DNA of 64,000 nucleotides from Spirosoma linguale DSM 74 (GTDB taxonomy: Bacteria > Bacteroidota > Bacteroidia > Cytophagales > Spirosomataceae). A program made the translations under genes and the position numbers. Below the pieces are notes generated by a model. It searched no databases and had not been told where the DNA came from. It saw nothing but the letters and a program-made list of their open reading frames with translations. Positions 9,401 through 15,752 of this stretch are shown here, piece after piece. The stretch spans positions 5,179,001 to 5,243,000 of the forward strand of contig CP001769.1 in NCBI GenBank assembly GCA_000024525.1. Reading direction: 5' to 3'. The stretch's first letter is position 1, and every line of letters starts with the position of its first letter.

Positions 9401-11232
9401 ACCGGGAGTTCATCAACATCAACAAGACCAGACCTGGCATTATCCTGAACTACAGTGAGGAGGCCTATGGTCAGATTCTGGCGATTCTGGCCCAGTTGCC
9501 AGACCTGCACTTTCAGACCGTAGAAGGCAATGGCTCGCCGTTTCTCTACGACATGGCTAAGCACCTAAAACAGCTAACAACCTATCTTCAGCAAAGCAAT
9601 GATCGACTAGCCACATTGGTCGGCATTGTCAATGACTCAGCTTATGTCTGCCCCGTTGCCAATCCCCCGGCGGCCAATGCCGATCCGGTTTGTAAGCTCT
9701 ACAGTTGCGTCTACAACAGCAGCCTGAAAAACTCCGACCGGGACTTGTTGAATGCCCGTTTAGACCTGGACACCCGGCAAAAGCTGTTAAGCTTGCTGGC
9801 TCAAGGGAGCCTTACCTCAGGCTGGGTGCCGGTGGGCTGTGCCGTCTCGGCCGATGGGGAGGGAGCCATCCTGTCTTTGCTCAGATCGACCCAGGAGAAT
9901 GATCGGAAAGCCATTCTGGACCACATCAATGGTTCTTTGGTGACCAACAGTTATTCGCCCTTGCAGGCCTTCATCTCCAAGCTGGATGGGAGCAACTTCG
10001 ATGCCCTGATGAGTCTGTTGACCAGTTGGGTCACCACCTATTACCCCTCCTCCGAGTCGTGGGCCTCGATCCTTCAACGGCAGGATCGGGCTAAACGGAA
10101 TATTCTGGTACTGGGTAACTTCTCGGATCGCTATAGCCTATCGGCCCAGTACAGTGCCAATAAGACCCTACTGAATGTTGAGGTCAGTGTGCGGCTGTCA
10201 ACCACGAAGCTTTTCAAGCGTAAGATCGATGTGCTGGACTACGTGGTGGTGAAGTTTGCCAACGATTATGCTGCGGGTAGCCAAACCTTTGAGTCGGGCA
10301 AAATCTACAAGCTGCCTGCGGTATTGGTCTATGAGCTGATGAACGCCATGCAGCGGCAGACCCGGCTGGATTTGGCTAAGTATGGGGCCTATGGGGTGTT
10401 TGCCGCTTTGACAGCGGGTGAGATTGTAGCGGCCGAAACGGGCATAGAGCTAACCTTGGCTTTGTTAGACATGGGTGTGTTTGGCACAGACATCGTTATC
10501 AACGAAGTGCTGGCTACCAAGCTCAACCAGACTCCTGATGGCAAAGCGTTTCTGGACAAGTATAATAAATTTGCACTCATTTATGGCGGAGTTAGGGTGT
10601 ATGCTGACCTGACGGGCTTAACGGCACAGATGAAGAGTTTGGCTAATAAACTTGACGATCCAGAAATAAAAACCCTCCAGCAATCTGTTGAACTGTCGCA
10701 ACTGGATAAAGACTTAGCAGAACTAAAAACGGCAATTCTTAGTGACGATCCTACCTCTGTTCAAAAATGGTTTGATTTGTTTCAAGAGACATTTTTATAT
10801 AAAGGAGCAGCTTCTTCAACACATTCTATTCGGTACGAACAAATCATCGCCGATTTGAAAGTTAATAATGTTAAGGTGAAATATACTACTGATATAAAGT
10901 CCTGGTACGGTAATTACCAGCCTACTAAAGGCGAAGCAGGTCAGTTAACTATTAATCCTGATGTTGATTTGAGTACATTGGAGCATGAGTATAAACATTT
11001 TTTGGATGATAAAGCCAATAATTATCCAGGCCCCTTTTATTACTTGTATGACGATGCGGGCATTCCGGTTAGAATAAAAATGGAACGGGCTTCGTATGAT
11101 ATTGAAAAGTCTATTATACAACAGCGTGTAGATTTGACCGAAGCCGAAAAAGTTAAATTCAGTACGATGTATGAGAATTTGTATGAATATGAGATTTTTA
11201 AAATTACTAGAAAAACACCAGATATAAGATGA
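3421..11232 (+). CDS. giant secreted polymorphic toxin, fibronectin III stalk with HEXXH metallopeptidase-like tip
   Basis: 2603 residues. Residues 1-36 form a signal peptide (hydrophobic WSILLVLSLMS, cut near VAQ). Fibronectin III domains lie near 310-385, 757-827 and 842-920. A P/S/T-rich linker lies at about 433-484, then Cys-pair Ig-like modules (about 930-1470) of the form GCxGxIxWxxG...ATC. A pretoxin segment (about 2290-2400, YKLPAVLVYELMNAM to KFALIYGGVRV) recurs in the cassettes downstream. The tip carries HEYKH (H2522, E2523, H2526) followed by DD and ERASYDIEK, the layout of zincin-like metallopeptidase toxins. The tip is AT-rich against a GC-rich stalk, as expected for an exchanged module. 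The last codons overlap the next gene (ATGA), its likely immunity gene. This is the only toxin here with a signal peptide. Protease activity is inferred from the motif only. Confidence 0.85.
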   Translation: MNRFYQALSLFVTGTLRCRWSILLVLSLMSQRNVAQSIQNYPVHTSAYFVGPPSQRLADYFSADKRLLVDLLLKDLTKPAIQVYLRWSLEGVGIRVGSQPGYVPPHFITLQPGILNRQRGSDLQADYFNPAAIQTQGIDPRSAYTIQLPEGFYTLNLEALEASTGQIVSNTSQTFLVLTYPQPPLLNLPLTGSELSPTALQKVPISWSPRHFATPTTNAVYTLKVCEVPEGFEPNEQVMLTCTEPRLEMTIPATTTAPDITQWIKPLEVGHRYAFQVSVTDLSGEMTNFVNQGRSQVSYFRYGKECRPPAFTIQSLGSDRVQLSWERTEGAQGYVVEYKLATAPDWQTLSATGTAQVIGGLKPTADYLFRMRSDCGGSAPSAPGEIQTWNIRDEAPDTPLQLPLTLTNPIAIRVQTGPDGQAQLPTSLSALYRNYPSPSAPSPGTTSPPAGSNPTPGSQPTTTGAVSTTDTGGTGQATSSPTPADAALLTLPYCAMQASSFAGCEVPHPSVALPTGEKELTSLQVGDVLGIYDYAVFVTRVGGGSPLSGEGLARLPFLGGTMVLVEFSGVSARAGEDGTNGGCVYQLAPSGFFRIKRTTQAQVLAAQQGLIRQVLVQHSGNPADSTRGNPFVGTLGEALAKYDSVVVSLGTPQRQTLSAATRQSLIQYLAAVAQGSESIRNSFDAVYGGSQERLVVSIRDSLAQLMGQVRASLTAVQSGSSGADLEQLAARYEALFAQLGQLTSPSHPTPVSPSLSPVVLSQLTDTSVKLSWQGDPSFSRYVVHYQLEGGGELLQTVTGTNIQLVNLKAGSNYNYTIEGYKGTELVSRYGGTPFTTLTKTIPAPQNLTYAVVDDHRVKLSWDKNSQHVSYKLVYTDATGEQRTVYPTTNQVKLTGLATNQAYTYAVMAYGSGSLVSDGATSNFQLGTVCYATMQASAERVIAGTEVTLTVSSCRDKEGNPGMVIWTGKGLPQTFGTTQVFRPSETATYTSSCRLMVDNGNGPEPVSCSDSKTITVDKACTGVIATVSPKTVDQYQPIVLQATGCASNIRWGVGYPTDAGVVSTQQAAIIYPTTSQNKAQIYTLACKDQTGTTCLVQAGTVYTQCAFKLGVTTQSSGGVWGINAKANKQIIVEATGCSGEIVWQREGGNSNIEINQVNGPVPANTIVYSNIRTGFTVNATCRTTGCQATTGPLDVPSTSTLCDMDHRLFIQNLGASTGDLRLAVSTINGKLPGLTDLPLKWDDNGSTTNPRTIPRPNVPSVFSVTTEIGGCKAAYAYQPTPPSPNTLPPIPCIEFTISAPPTTDIPWNKSAVEVTLGASGCANPDPGIVSWTDQAGNPILPDKTGNITVVFSQTGTSSFSATCSLTGETKVATITIRKGTKPPVTFKVTPSASGIIPAGGGPVDLLLQSSGCTDADPALPDGTVTWRNPNKSPIAAVPGKIGSTRVSFTQPGTYTYTATCSLNNVTLPVTVTVTQQVIPIPTDPCNFYAYTNSQDNFFPTNSYNNIELTVVGGTSIAIYPENGAPPITNIGGGKYVASTSAITQPIIFSYRITNTGQGGECTTRVVINLYDQVTTYHSFVASSVTPPTPAYPEKPSGNCGSYYAGSGAATFGIPWNGNQYQVDKVKRSNHPNLGVFASYLRKADDENRSVTNLPDLVGLVDKQCDARKGRLRFYADYSRSIELPIGAALTPMLHVMVPRPDRTTTYYGRCFYDEGYCDSEITLSTNLNGGGRVGTSEDSSTTDGGRQAATQRCVYSTQAAVKTLLAHVLCDKLSAVPGGEEAKLAAIKATLQQQGIQLADITDAMVANLKAGDCANVVTALTNVPKGADDVQPVADLDKLINNDLVNTLVNDALSAVAEDDVIDTDFVEREIETFTPTGGLRVANPNARLADPGTCPVYYFSPAGKRIVVPDVRACVVSVNGVLLQFVRDGKTYIPLYSRTTNAFLGYYEQTAFLAKAKPNTVNGKTVDIAPKTALTDWVIDIQYPDEQTGLARYREFININKTRPGIILNYSEEAYGQILAILAQLPDLHFQTVEGNGSPFLYDMAKHLKQLTTYLQQSNDRLATLVGIVNDSAYVCPVANPPAANADPVCKLYSCVYNSSLKNSDRDLLNARLDLDTRQKLLSLLAQGSLTSGWVPVGCAVSADGEGAILSLLRSTQENDRKAILDHINGSLVTNSYSPLQAFISKLDGSNFDALMSLLTSWVTTYYPSSESWASILQRQDRAKRNILVLGNFSDRYSLSAQYSANKTLLNVEVSVRLSTTKLFKRKIDVLDYVVVKFANDYAAGSQTFESGKIYKLPAVLVYELMNAMQRQTRLDLAKYGAYGVFAALTAGEIVAAETGIELTLALLDMGVFGTDIVINEVLATKLNQTPDGKAFLDKYNKFALIYGGVRVYADLTGLTAQMKSLANKLDDPEIKTLQQSVELSQLDKDLAELKTAILSDDPTSVQKWFDLFQETFLYKGAASSTHSIRYEQIIADLKVNNVKVKYTTDIKSWYGNYQPTKGEAGQLTINPDVDLSTLEHEYKHFLDDKANNYPGPFYYLYDDAGIPVRIKMERASYDIEKSIIQQRVDLTEAEKVKFSTMYENLYEYEIFKITRKTPDIR
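3580..5873 (+). repeat. 2.3 kb direct repeat, copy 1 (toxin stalk)
   Basis: Near-identical to 17857-20156, differing by scattered substitutions and one 6-base insertion in the second copy (ACAGGG near 19124). Encodes residues of about 54-818 of the first giant. Long enough for RecA-dependent exchange. Confidence 0.9.
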
Positions 11233-11690
11233 AAATACCCAAAGAGAAGTTAGTAGAGTTAATCTTTCAAGAACAAACTTTAGGCGAATGGAGGCACCTT
11301 TTAAAAGAAGGCTATTCGCCAAATGACTATTATTTTGAATTTGGATTACATCCGACTAAGCTTACTAACAAGGATGAATTCAAAATAGTGATAAATCACC
11401 ACTGGCCTATTCGTTTAGGGAAAATAAAGAATGATGATTACGGCTGGTTGATTACAAACAGTCCACTACCACAAGAAGGCCGAAAAAATACACTCTCTGT
11501 TGACGACAAAACATATGATACTCTTCTTGAAGAAGCTGATATGATTTACCAAGAGTATAAAATGGAGGATAGTATATGCTTCTGGAGTATACCTAATAAA
11601 TGGTTTGCTAATACCAAACTGGTCCAGCTTATAGAAAAAAAAATCCCACCTGTTGGACCTTGGTCGCGAGCAGATTGGTATTGGCCTTGA
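11229..11690 (+). CDS. candidate immunity protein for the HEXXH tip
   Basis: 153 residues, no signal peptide, low GC. Its ATG overlaps the toxin stop by four bases (ATGA), the usual toxin-immunity coupling. I do not recognise a family. It is Trp-rich toward the end (WSIPNKWFANT, PWSRADWYWP) and acidic in the middle, consistent with a cytoplasmic inhibitor. The role rests on position alone. Confidence 0.65.
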   Translation: MKIPKEKLVELIFQEQTLGEWRHLLKEGYSPNDYYFEFGLHPTKLTNKDEFKIVINHHWPIRLGKIKNDDYGWLITNSPLPQEGRKNTLSVDDKTYDTLLEEADMIYQEYKMEDSICFWSIPNKWFANTKLVQLIEKKIPPVGPWSRADWYWP

Positions 11691-11716
11691 TCTAAAACGG
11701 CTAGAAGGATTACAGC

Positions 11717-12709
11717 ATGGGTAGCCAGCGCTTTACAGCTGGGGGCGTGTATAAGTTACCAGCGCTGTTGGTCTACCAGCTCATGAATGCCATGAAGCGG
11801 CAGGCCAAGCTGGATGTGGCCAAGTATGCCACCTACGGAGTGTTTGCCGCTTTGGGCGTTGGGGAGATCATGGCGGCAGAGACGGGCTTAGAGACCACGC
11901 TTGCCTTACTGGACATGGGTGTGTTGGGCAGTGACATCGTTATCAACGAGGCATTGGCCAACAAGCTCAACCAGACGGCCGATGGCAAAGCGTTTCTAGA
12001 TGCCTACAACAAGTTTGCTCTGATTTATGGGGGAGTCAGGGTGTCTGATGCTCTGTTAGGGTTGAGCAAGCAACTTCGTCGGTCGGCTAGTGTGCTCAAT
12101 GACCCAGAGGTGAATAACCTTGCCACGGAGTTGAGTGCTGAAGCTATCGAGGCAGGCGGCTTGTTGGAAAATGCATTTTTGCCGGGGTGGACGAAAGAGA
12201 GGATATTAGCTATTCCTAAACCGGACCGACCAAATGTGGATGTCTACATGAACCCTATCCATAAGGCGACCCAATTAAGGAAGTTCAATACGGAAGGCGG
12301 TGCTTTTGTTATTCGTAAAAGCGATGTAATTAGAAATCAGAACTATAAAACAATTGTTGACCGAAAGTTCGTTGGCCTAAAAAGCGAAATGGATAATGTC
12401 ATAATTAAGTATAACAATGCAGGAAAGGATACTAAGGTCTTAGTCGAAGAATTAGATTTAGGAGACGACTATTTCCAGCCCAACGATGAAGTTTTTTATG
12501 TAACAGTAAAACCAAATCAAGGTTTCTACTTTGATTTACCTAATGGAAATGAGCGAGGAGCATATGAAGAGCTTTGGATACCAGGTGGATTCACCGGGCA
12601 TGGCACAGCTGAAGCTGTTCTTTCTAATTCAGGAAGTTATGTGCACAATAATGATTGGCAGATGTTTGTCAATTTCTTTGGTTCAGAAAACGTGATCAAA
12701 ATAAGATAA
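11717..12709 (+). CDS. orphan toxin tail, cassette 2 (unknown tip, NGNE/WIPGG motif)
   Basis: 330 residues. The first 110 or so copy the pretoxin segment of the giant toxin (YKLPALLVYQLMNAMKRQ, LLDMGVLGSDIVINEALA, KFALIYGGVRV), matching its region from about 10276. There is no signal peptide and no stalk. Beyond residue 170 a distinct AT-rich tip begins; it has the motif NGNERGAYEELWIPGGFT followed by AEAV, shared with cassette 4. I do not recognise the enzyme class. The ATG at 11717 falls within the repeated pretoxin sequence, so this is probably a silent donor tail rather than a separately secreted protein, though an intracellular product cannot be excluded. An immunity candidate follows five bases later. 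Confidence 0.65.
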   Translation: MGSQRFTAGGVYKLPALLVYQLMNAMKRQAKLDVAKYATYGVFAALGVGEIMAAETGLETTLALLDMGVLGSDIVINEALANKLNQTADGKAFLDAYNKFALIYGGVRVSDALLGLSKQLRRSASVLNDPEVNNLATELSAEAIEAGGLLENAFLPGWTKERILAIPKPDRPNVDVYMNPIHKATQLRKFNTEGGAFVIRKSDVIRNQNYKTIVDRKFVGLKSEMDNVIIKYNNAGKDTKVLVEELDLGDDYFQPNDEVFYVTVKPNQGFYFDLPNGNERGAYEELWIPGGFTGHGTAEAVLSNSGSYVHNNDWQMFVNFFGSENVIKIR

Positions 12710-12714
12710 CTACA

Positions 12715-13161
12715 ATGAACAGTAATGATTATGAAGATGCTATCGCATCAAATATGACTAATCAATTTTTACTCGGACGAGGTAAATACTTTGTTAGGGA
12801 TAGAGATTGGGGAGGGCATGATAATACTCGAACATACCTTAAAATTCTTTCATTTATAACTAAGGAACCTTTGGGTGGTTACAAAAGATTGGAAGCTGAT
12901 ATATGTAAATTATTGGATAGTGAATTTCTGTCTGTGTTTGATTTGCAGACAGTACTAGGTATCTTCTGGTCTTATTTTATTGATAGGAAAGAGGAAGGAA
13001 AATTACACGTTGACTGGCATATTTCTGATGAGGTAAAAACCAGAATTATCAATCAAATAGACCAGCACAAGAAGAATGATGCTGATTTACGAGCAGTGTA
13101 TGATACAATAAACCGCATTAAAACAAGATTTGGATATAATTTATTACACCTTTCTAAGTAG
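12715..13161 (+). CDS. candidate immunity protein, cassette 2
   Basis: 148 residues from ATG 12715 (the frame is open from 12655, but that start would lie inside the toxin). No signal peptide, mostly helical and charged, AT-rich. Position directly after an orphan toxin tail is the only functional clue. Unrecognised family; a similar size and a hydrophobic FWSYFI segment loosely recall the cassette 4 immunity candidate (CFSYIIF), which guards a related tip, but I cannot establish homology by eye. Confidence 0.55.
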   Translation: MNSNDYEDAIASNMTNQFLLGRGKYFVRDRDWGGHDNTRTYLKILSFITKEPLGGYKRLEADICKLLDSEFLSVFDLQTVLGIFWSYFIDRKEEGKLHVDWHISDEVKTRIINQIDQHKKNDADLRAVYDTINRIKTRFGYNLLHLSK

Positions 13162-13221
13162 GATTTCACTGAGTGCAATTGTTTTGAAATAACCGATAAG
13201 GTTTATAAGCTGCCTGCGCTG

Positions 13222-14040
13222 TTGGTCTACCAGCTCATGAATGCCATGAAGCGGCAGGCTCGGCTGGATGTGGCCAAGTATGCCACCTACGGAGTGTTTG
13301 CCGCTTTGGGCGTCAGTGAAATCATGGCGGCAGAGACGGGCTTGGAGGCCACCTTAGCCTTGCTGGACATGGGCGTGTTTGGTACTGACATTGTCATTAA
13401 TGAGACACTGGCTACCCGACTCAACCAGACGGCCGATGGCAAAGCGTTTCTGAATGCTTACAACAAGTTCGCTCTCATTTATGGCGGAGCCAGGGTGTAT
13501 GGAGAATTGACAGGCTTGATCCAGAATTTGAGAGCCGAAGGACGTATATTGACTAATCCTAATGATATTTTAGGTGAGACTGAAACGACACAGATTTCAA
13601 ATGCTATTAAGGCTGTAGAAGCTAAGGCAGGAGTCGCAGCAGAGGTTATTACTATTGATATTGCCAAAGTTTCACCTTTGTTGAAGACAGAGTCAAATCA
13701 ATCGTTCTTCTGGTCAGGTCGAACTAATGACATTGGGGGCGAAAAAGTAGCACTTACAGTGGCTAAATCAAAAGGCGGTATAACCTTAGAAGGATTGCTA
13801 GAAGAAAAGGGTATTAAAATGCCTGCTTGGGAAGACAATAAACAAGCTTGGGAAGATGTGTCTGCAGCTTATGCTAATCAAGTCTCAGGTGAAGTACGAG
13901 CTGTAGTAGGTCAGCAATTAAGAGAAGGCAATGTTTGGGAAAATATCGAATTGCCACGATTGAAGAATAATCCAAACGTTTCTAAAATAACTATTATAGA
14001 TCCTGAGACATTAGCTGAACGAGTAATTTTTAAACGATAA
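13222..14040 (+). CDS. orphan toxin tail, cassette 3: ADP-ribosyl cyclase (CD38)-like NAD-consuming tip
   Basis: 272 residues from a TTG; the pretoxin homology actually begins near 13198 (VYKLPALLVYQ) with no start codon before it, so this is a headless tail. After the pretoxin copy (to about residue 95) comes a tip whose landmarks follow the ADP-ribosyl cyclase family: FFWSGR (W164), GGITLEGL (E190), AWEDVSAAYA (W210) and ENIELPRL (E243). These align in order with human CD38 W125, E146, W189 and catalytic E226. Such enzymes cleave or cyclise NAD+, and the family is known among polymorphic toxins. Activity is inferred. The next gene, four bases on, resembles an Imm74-type immunity protein. 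Confidence 0.7.
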   Translation: MVYQLMNAMKRQARLDVAKYATYGVFAALGVSEIMAAETGLEATLALLDMGVFGTDIVINETLATRLNQTADGKAFLNAYNKFALIYGGARVYGELTGLIQNLRAEGRILTNPNDILGETETTQISNAIKAVEAKAGVAAEVITIDIAKVSPLLKTESNQSFFWSGRTNDIGGEKVALTVAKSKGGITLEGLLEEKGIKMPAWEDNKQAWEDVSAAYANQVSGEVRAVVGQQLREGNVWENIELPRLKNNPNVSKITIIDPETLAERVIFKR

Positions 14041-14044
14041 AGCA

Positions 14045-14275
14045 ATGAAAATAAGTGTTATTTCAAGAGGTGTCATGCAAGTCGATTTAGGCGATAAAAC
14101 ACTGAAAATTCAAGGAGAAATGTATTTAGATAATACATTCGTTGCCTATATAAATTCTATAAAAAATTGGGAGTCGCCTAATAATACTGTAATAGGTGAT
14201 AAAGAAAGAGAAGAGATAATTCGAAAAATTTCAGACTATAGAAATAACCTGAAATTTAAAATCATTTTCGAGTAA
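14045..14275 (+). CDS. candidate immunity protein, Imm74-like
   Basis: 76 residues, compact and beta-rich at the start (MKISVISRGVMQVDLGDK), with a GE motif (KIQGEMYL) and a WE motif (KNWESPNNT) followed by a helix (EREEIIRKISDYR). This order and length resemble the Imm74 family described for polymorphic toxin loci. It starts four bases after the ADP-ribosyl-cyclase-like tail, so it probably neutralises that NAD-consuming tip. The family call is from memory of the motif pattern; moderate confidence. Confidence 0.55.
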   Translation: MKISVISRGVMQVDLGDKTLKIQGEMYLDNTFVAYINSIKNWESPNNTVIGDKEREEIIRKISDYRNNLKFKIIFE

Positions 14276-14303
14276 TTTCTTTATAGTGCTTGACCCTTGA
14301 GAC

Positions 14304-14408
14304 CTGTTGAAGGGGCAGGCCAAACTTGATGCGTCTAAATACGCCACTTATGGCTTAGGCCTGAGCTAAATCATCGGTGCTCAGACGGGTCTGGAGACGG
14401 CACTGGCT
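14304..14408 (+). pseudogene. decayed pretoxin head of cassette 4
   Basis: In the frame of the following gene this stretch reads KGQAKLDASKYATYGLGLS, stop (TAA 14367-14369), then IIGAQTGLETALALLDMG. It is the same pretoxin block seen at 11800 and 13250, where the stop position holds a Glu codon. The stop removes any continuous reading into the tip, so the block survives only as homology for recombination or as decay. Confidence 0.6.
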
Positions 14409-15188
14409 TTGTTAGACATGGGTGTGTTGGGCCGTGACATTGTCATCAACGAGGCACTGGCCAACAAGCTCAACCAAACCCCTGATGGCAAAGCGTTCCT
14501 GGATAAATACAATAAGTTTGCCCTGATTTATGGGGGAGTCAGGGTGTCTGATGCTCTGTTAGGGTTGAGCAAGTCGTTACGCTCCTCGGCTACAGTCCTT
14601 AATGACCCAGAAGTAACCAACTTAGCGACGGAGTTGAGCGCTGAAGCAGTCCAAACCACTGGTTTACTCGACAATGCATTTTTGTCAGGATGGACAAAAG
14701 AACGAATATTAGCTCAAAAGCCACGGCCTTCCGTTGCTGAGTACATAAATCCAACCTTTGAGGCTCAGCATTTAGATAAGTTTAAGGGAAAAGCTTATCG
14801 GTTTACAATGGAGAACGCTATTAACAAATATGGTGTAATTGGTAGGGAAGATGGTTTTGTTTTTATTTTAGCAGAGGAAGATGCGCTTAGAATTGTTAAC
14901 GAAGCAGGGAGTGATATAGCAAAACTTGAAAAAGCTTTAGGGTTGCCTGAAGGCCAGTTCCAAAAACCATTGAATAATCCGGTGGAGCCTGACAGATTAT
15001 TACTTCTAGAGATAAATAGTCCTGAAAATCTTCATTTGCGAATGGCTAATGGTAACGAGAAAGGTGCAAATGAATACTGGATACCTGGAGGTTATACTCC
15101 AGATAATCTAGCAGAAGCGGTTATAGATGCAATTCCTACCACACGAATTGATTTGTATAAAAAGATAGAAATTGCTAGAACTAAATAA
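14409..15188 (+). CDS. orphan toxin tail, cassette 4 (tip related to cassette 2)
   Basis: 259 residues. It begins in the middle of the pretoxin block (LDMGVLGRDIVINEALANKL) because the upstream part carries a stop at 14367. Pretoxin residues to about 90 match cassette 2 closely, including LSAEAVQTTGLLDNAFLSGW. The AT-rich tip ends with NGNEKGANEYWIPGGYT and AEAV, the same motif as cassette 2 although the rest has diverged. The enzyme class is not recognised. No plausible signal peptide. Its immunity candidate starts five bases later. Confidence 0.6.
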   Translation: MLDMGVLGRDIVINEALANKLNQTPDGKAFLDKYNKFALIYGGVRVSDALLGLSKSLRSSATVLNDPEVTNLATELSAEAVQTTGLLDNAFLSGWTKERILAQKPRPSVAEYINPTFEAQHLDKFKGKAYRFTMENAINKYGVIGREDGFVFILAEEDALRIVNEAGSDIAKLEKALGLPEGQFQKPLNNPVEPDRLLLLEINSPENLHLRMANGNEKGANEYWIPGGYTPDNLAEAVIDAIPTTRIDLYKKIEIARTK

Positions 15189-15193
15189 GACTC

Positions 15194-15676
15194 ATGAGCG
15201 AGAAGATAGATACAACAACAATAGATGGCTATATTAACCAGTTAAATTCCTATTCTACTACCAAGAAGTTGGTAACATGGATTTTAACTGGTAATATAGA
15301 TAAGGTAATATTAGGTGAAGAACCTTTTTCTGTAGCGACCAGATGGGATAATTCACCAGTAAATCCGAGTCAAATGATGTGGATTTTTTATATGCTTTTA
15401 AGGGATGGGGAAATTACAAATGATCAGATAAATGAGGCTTTCTCACGAGTGCAAATCAAGAGCAATAGTTTCAATGTCTGTTTAATATTAGATTATTGTT
15501 TTAGTTATATTATTTTTTTAAAGAAAGTAGATGATTTACTAAAAATAGATTTTGCAAATTTCATTAAACAAATTAATGAAGATATATACACATATAAAAG
15601 CCAACCTTGTGTAAGGTATTTGACTCAAAAAATCAATGAAGAAAGCGTAGAGAAAATATTTCCTGATTTGGCATAG
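15194..15676 (+). CDS. candidate immunity protein, cassette 4
   Basis: 160 residues, cytoplasmic, helical, AT-rich, starting five bases after the cassette 4 tail. It has no recognised family signature. An internal hydrophobic stretch (NVCLILDYCFSYIIFLKK) could be a buried helix or a membrane helix. The immunity role is inferred from position. Confidence 0.55.
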   Translation: MSEKIDTTTIDGYINQLNSYSTTKKLVTWILTGNIDKVILGEEPFSVATRWDNSPVNPSQMMWIFYMLLRDGEITNDQINEAFSRVQIKSNSFNVCLILDYCFSYIIFLKKVDDLLKIDFANFIKQINEDIYTYKSQPCVRYLTQKINEESVEKIFPDLA

Positions 15677-15752
15677 AAAATAGTCTCATTCAGTTTGTAA
15701 GCTCTACAGTTGCGTCTACAACAGTAGCTTAGAAAACTCAGACCGGGATCTG

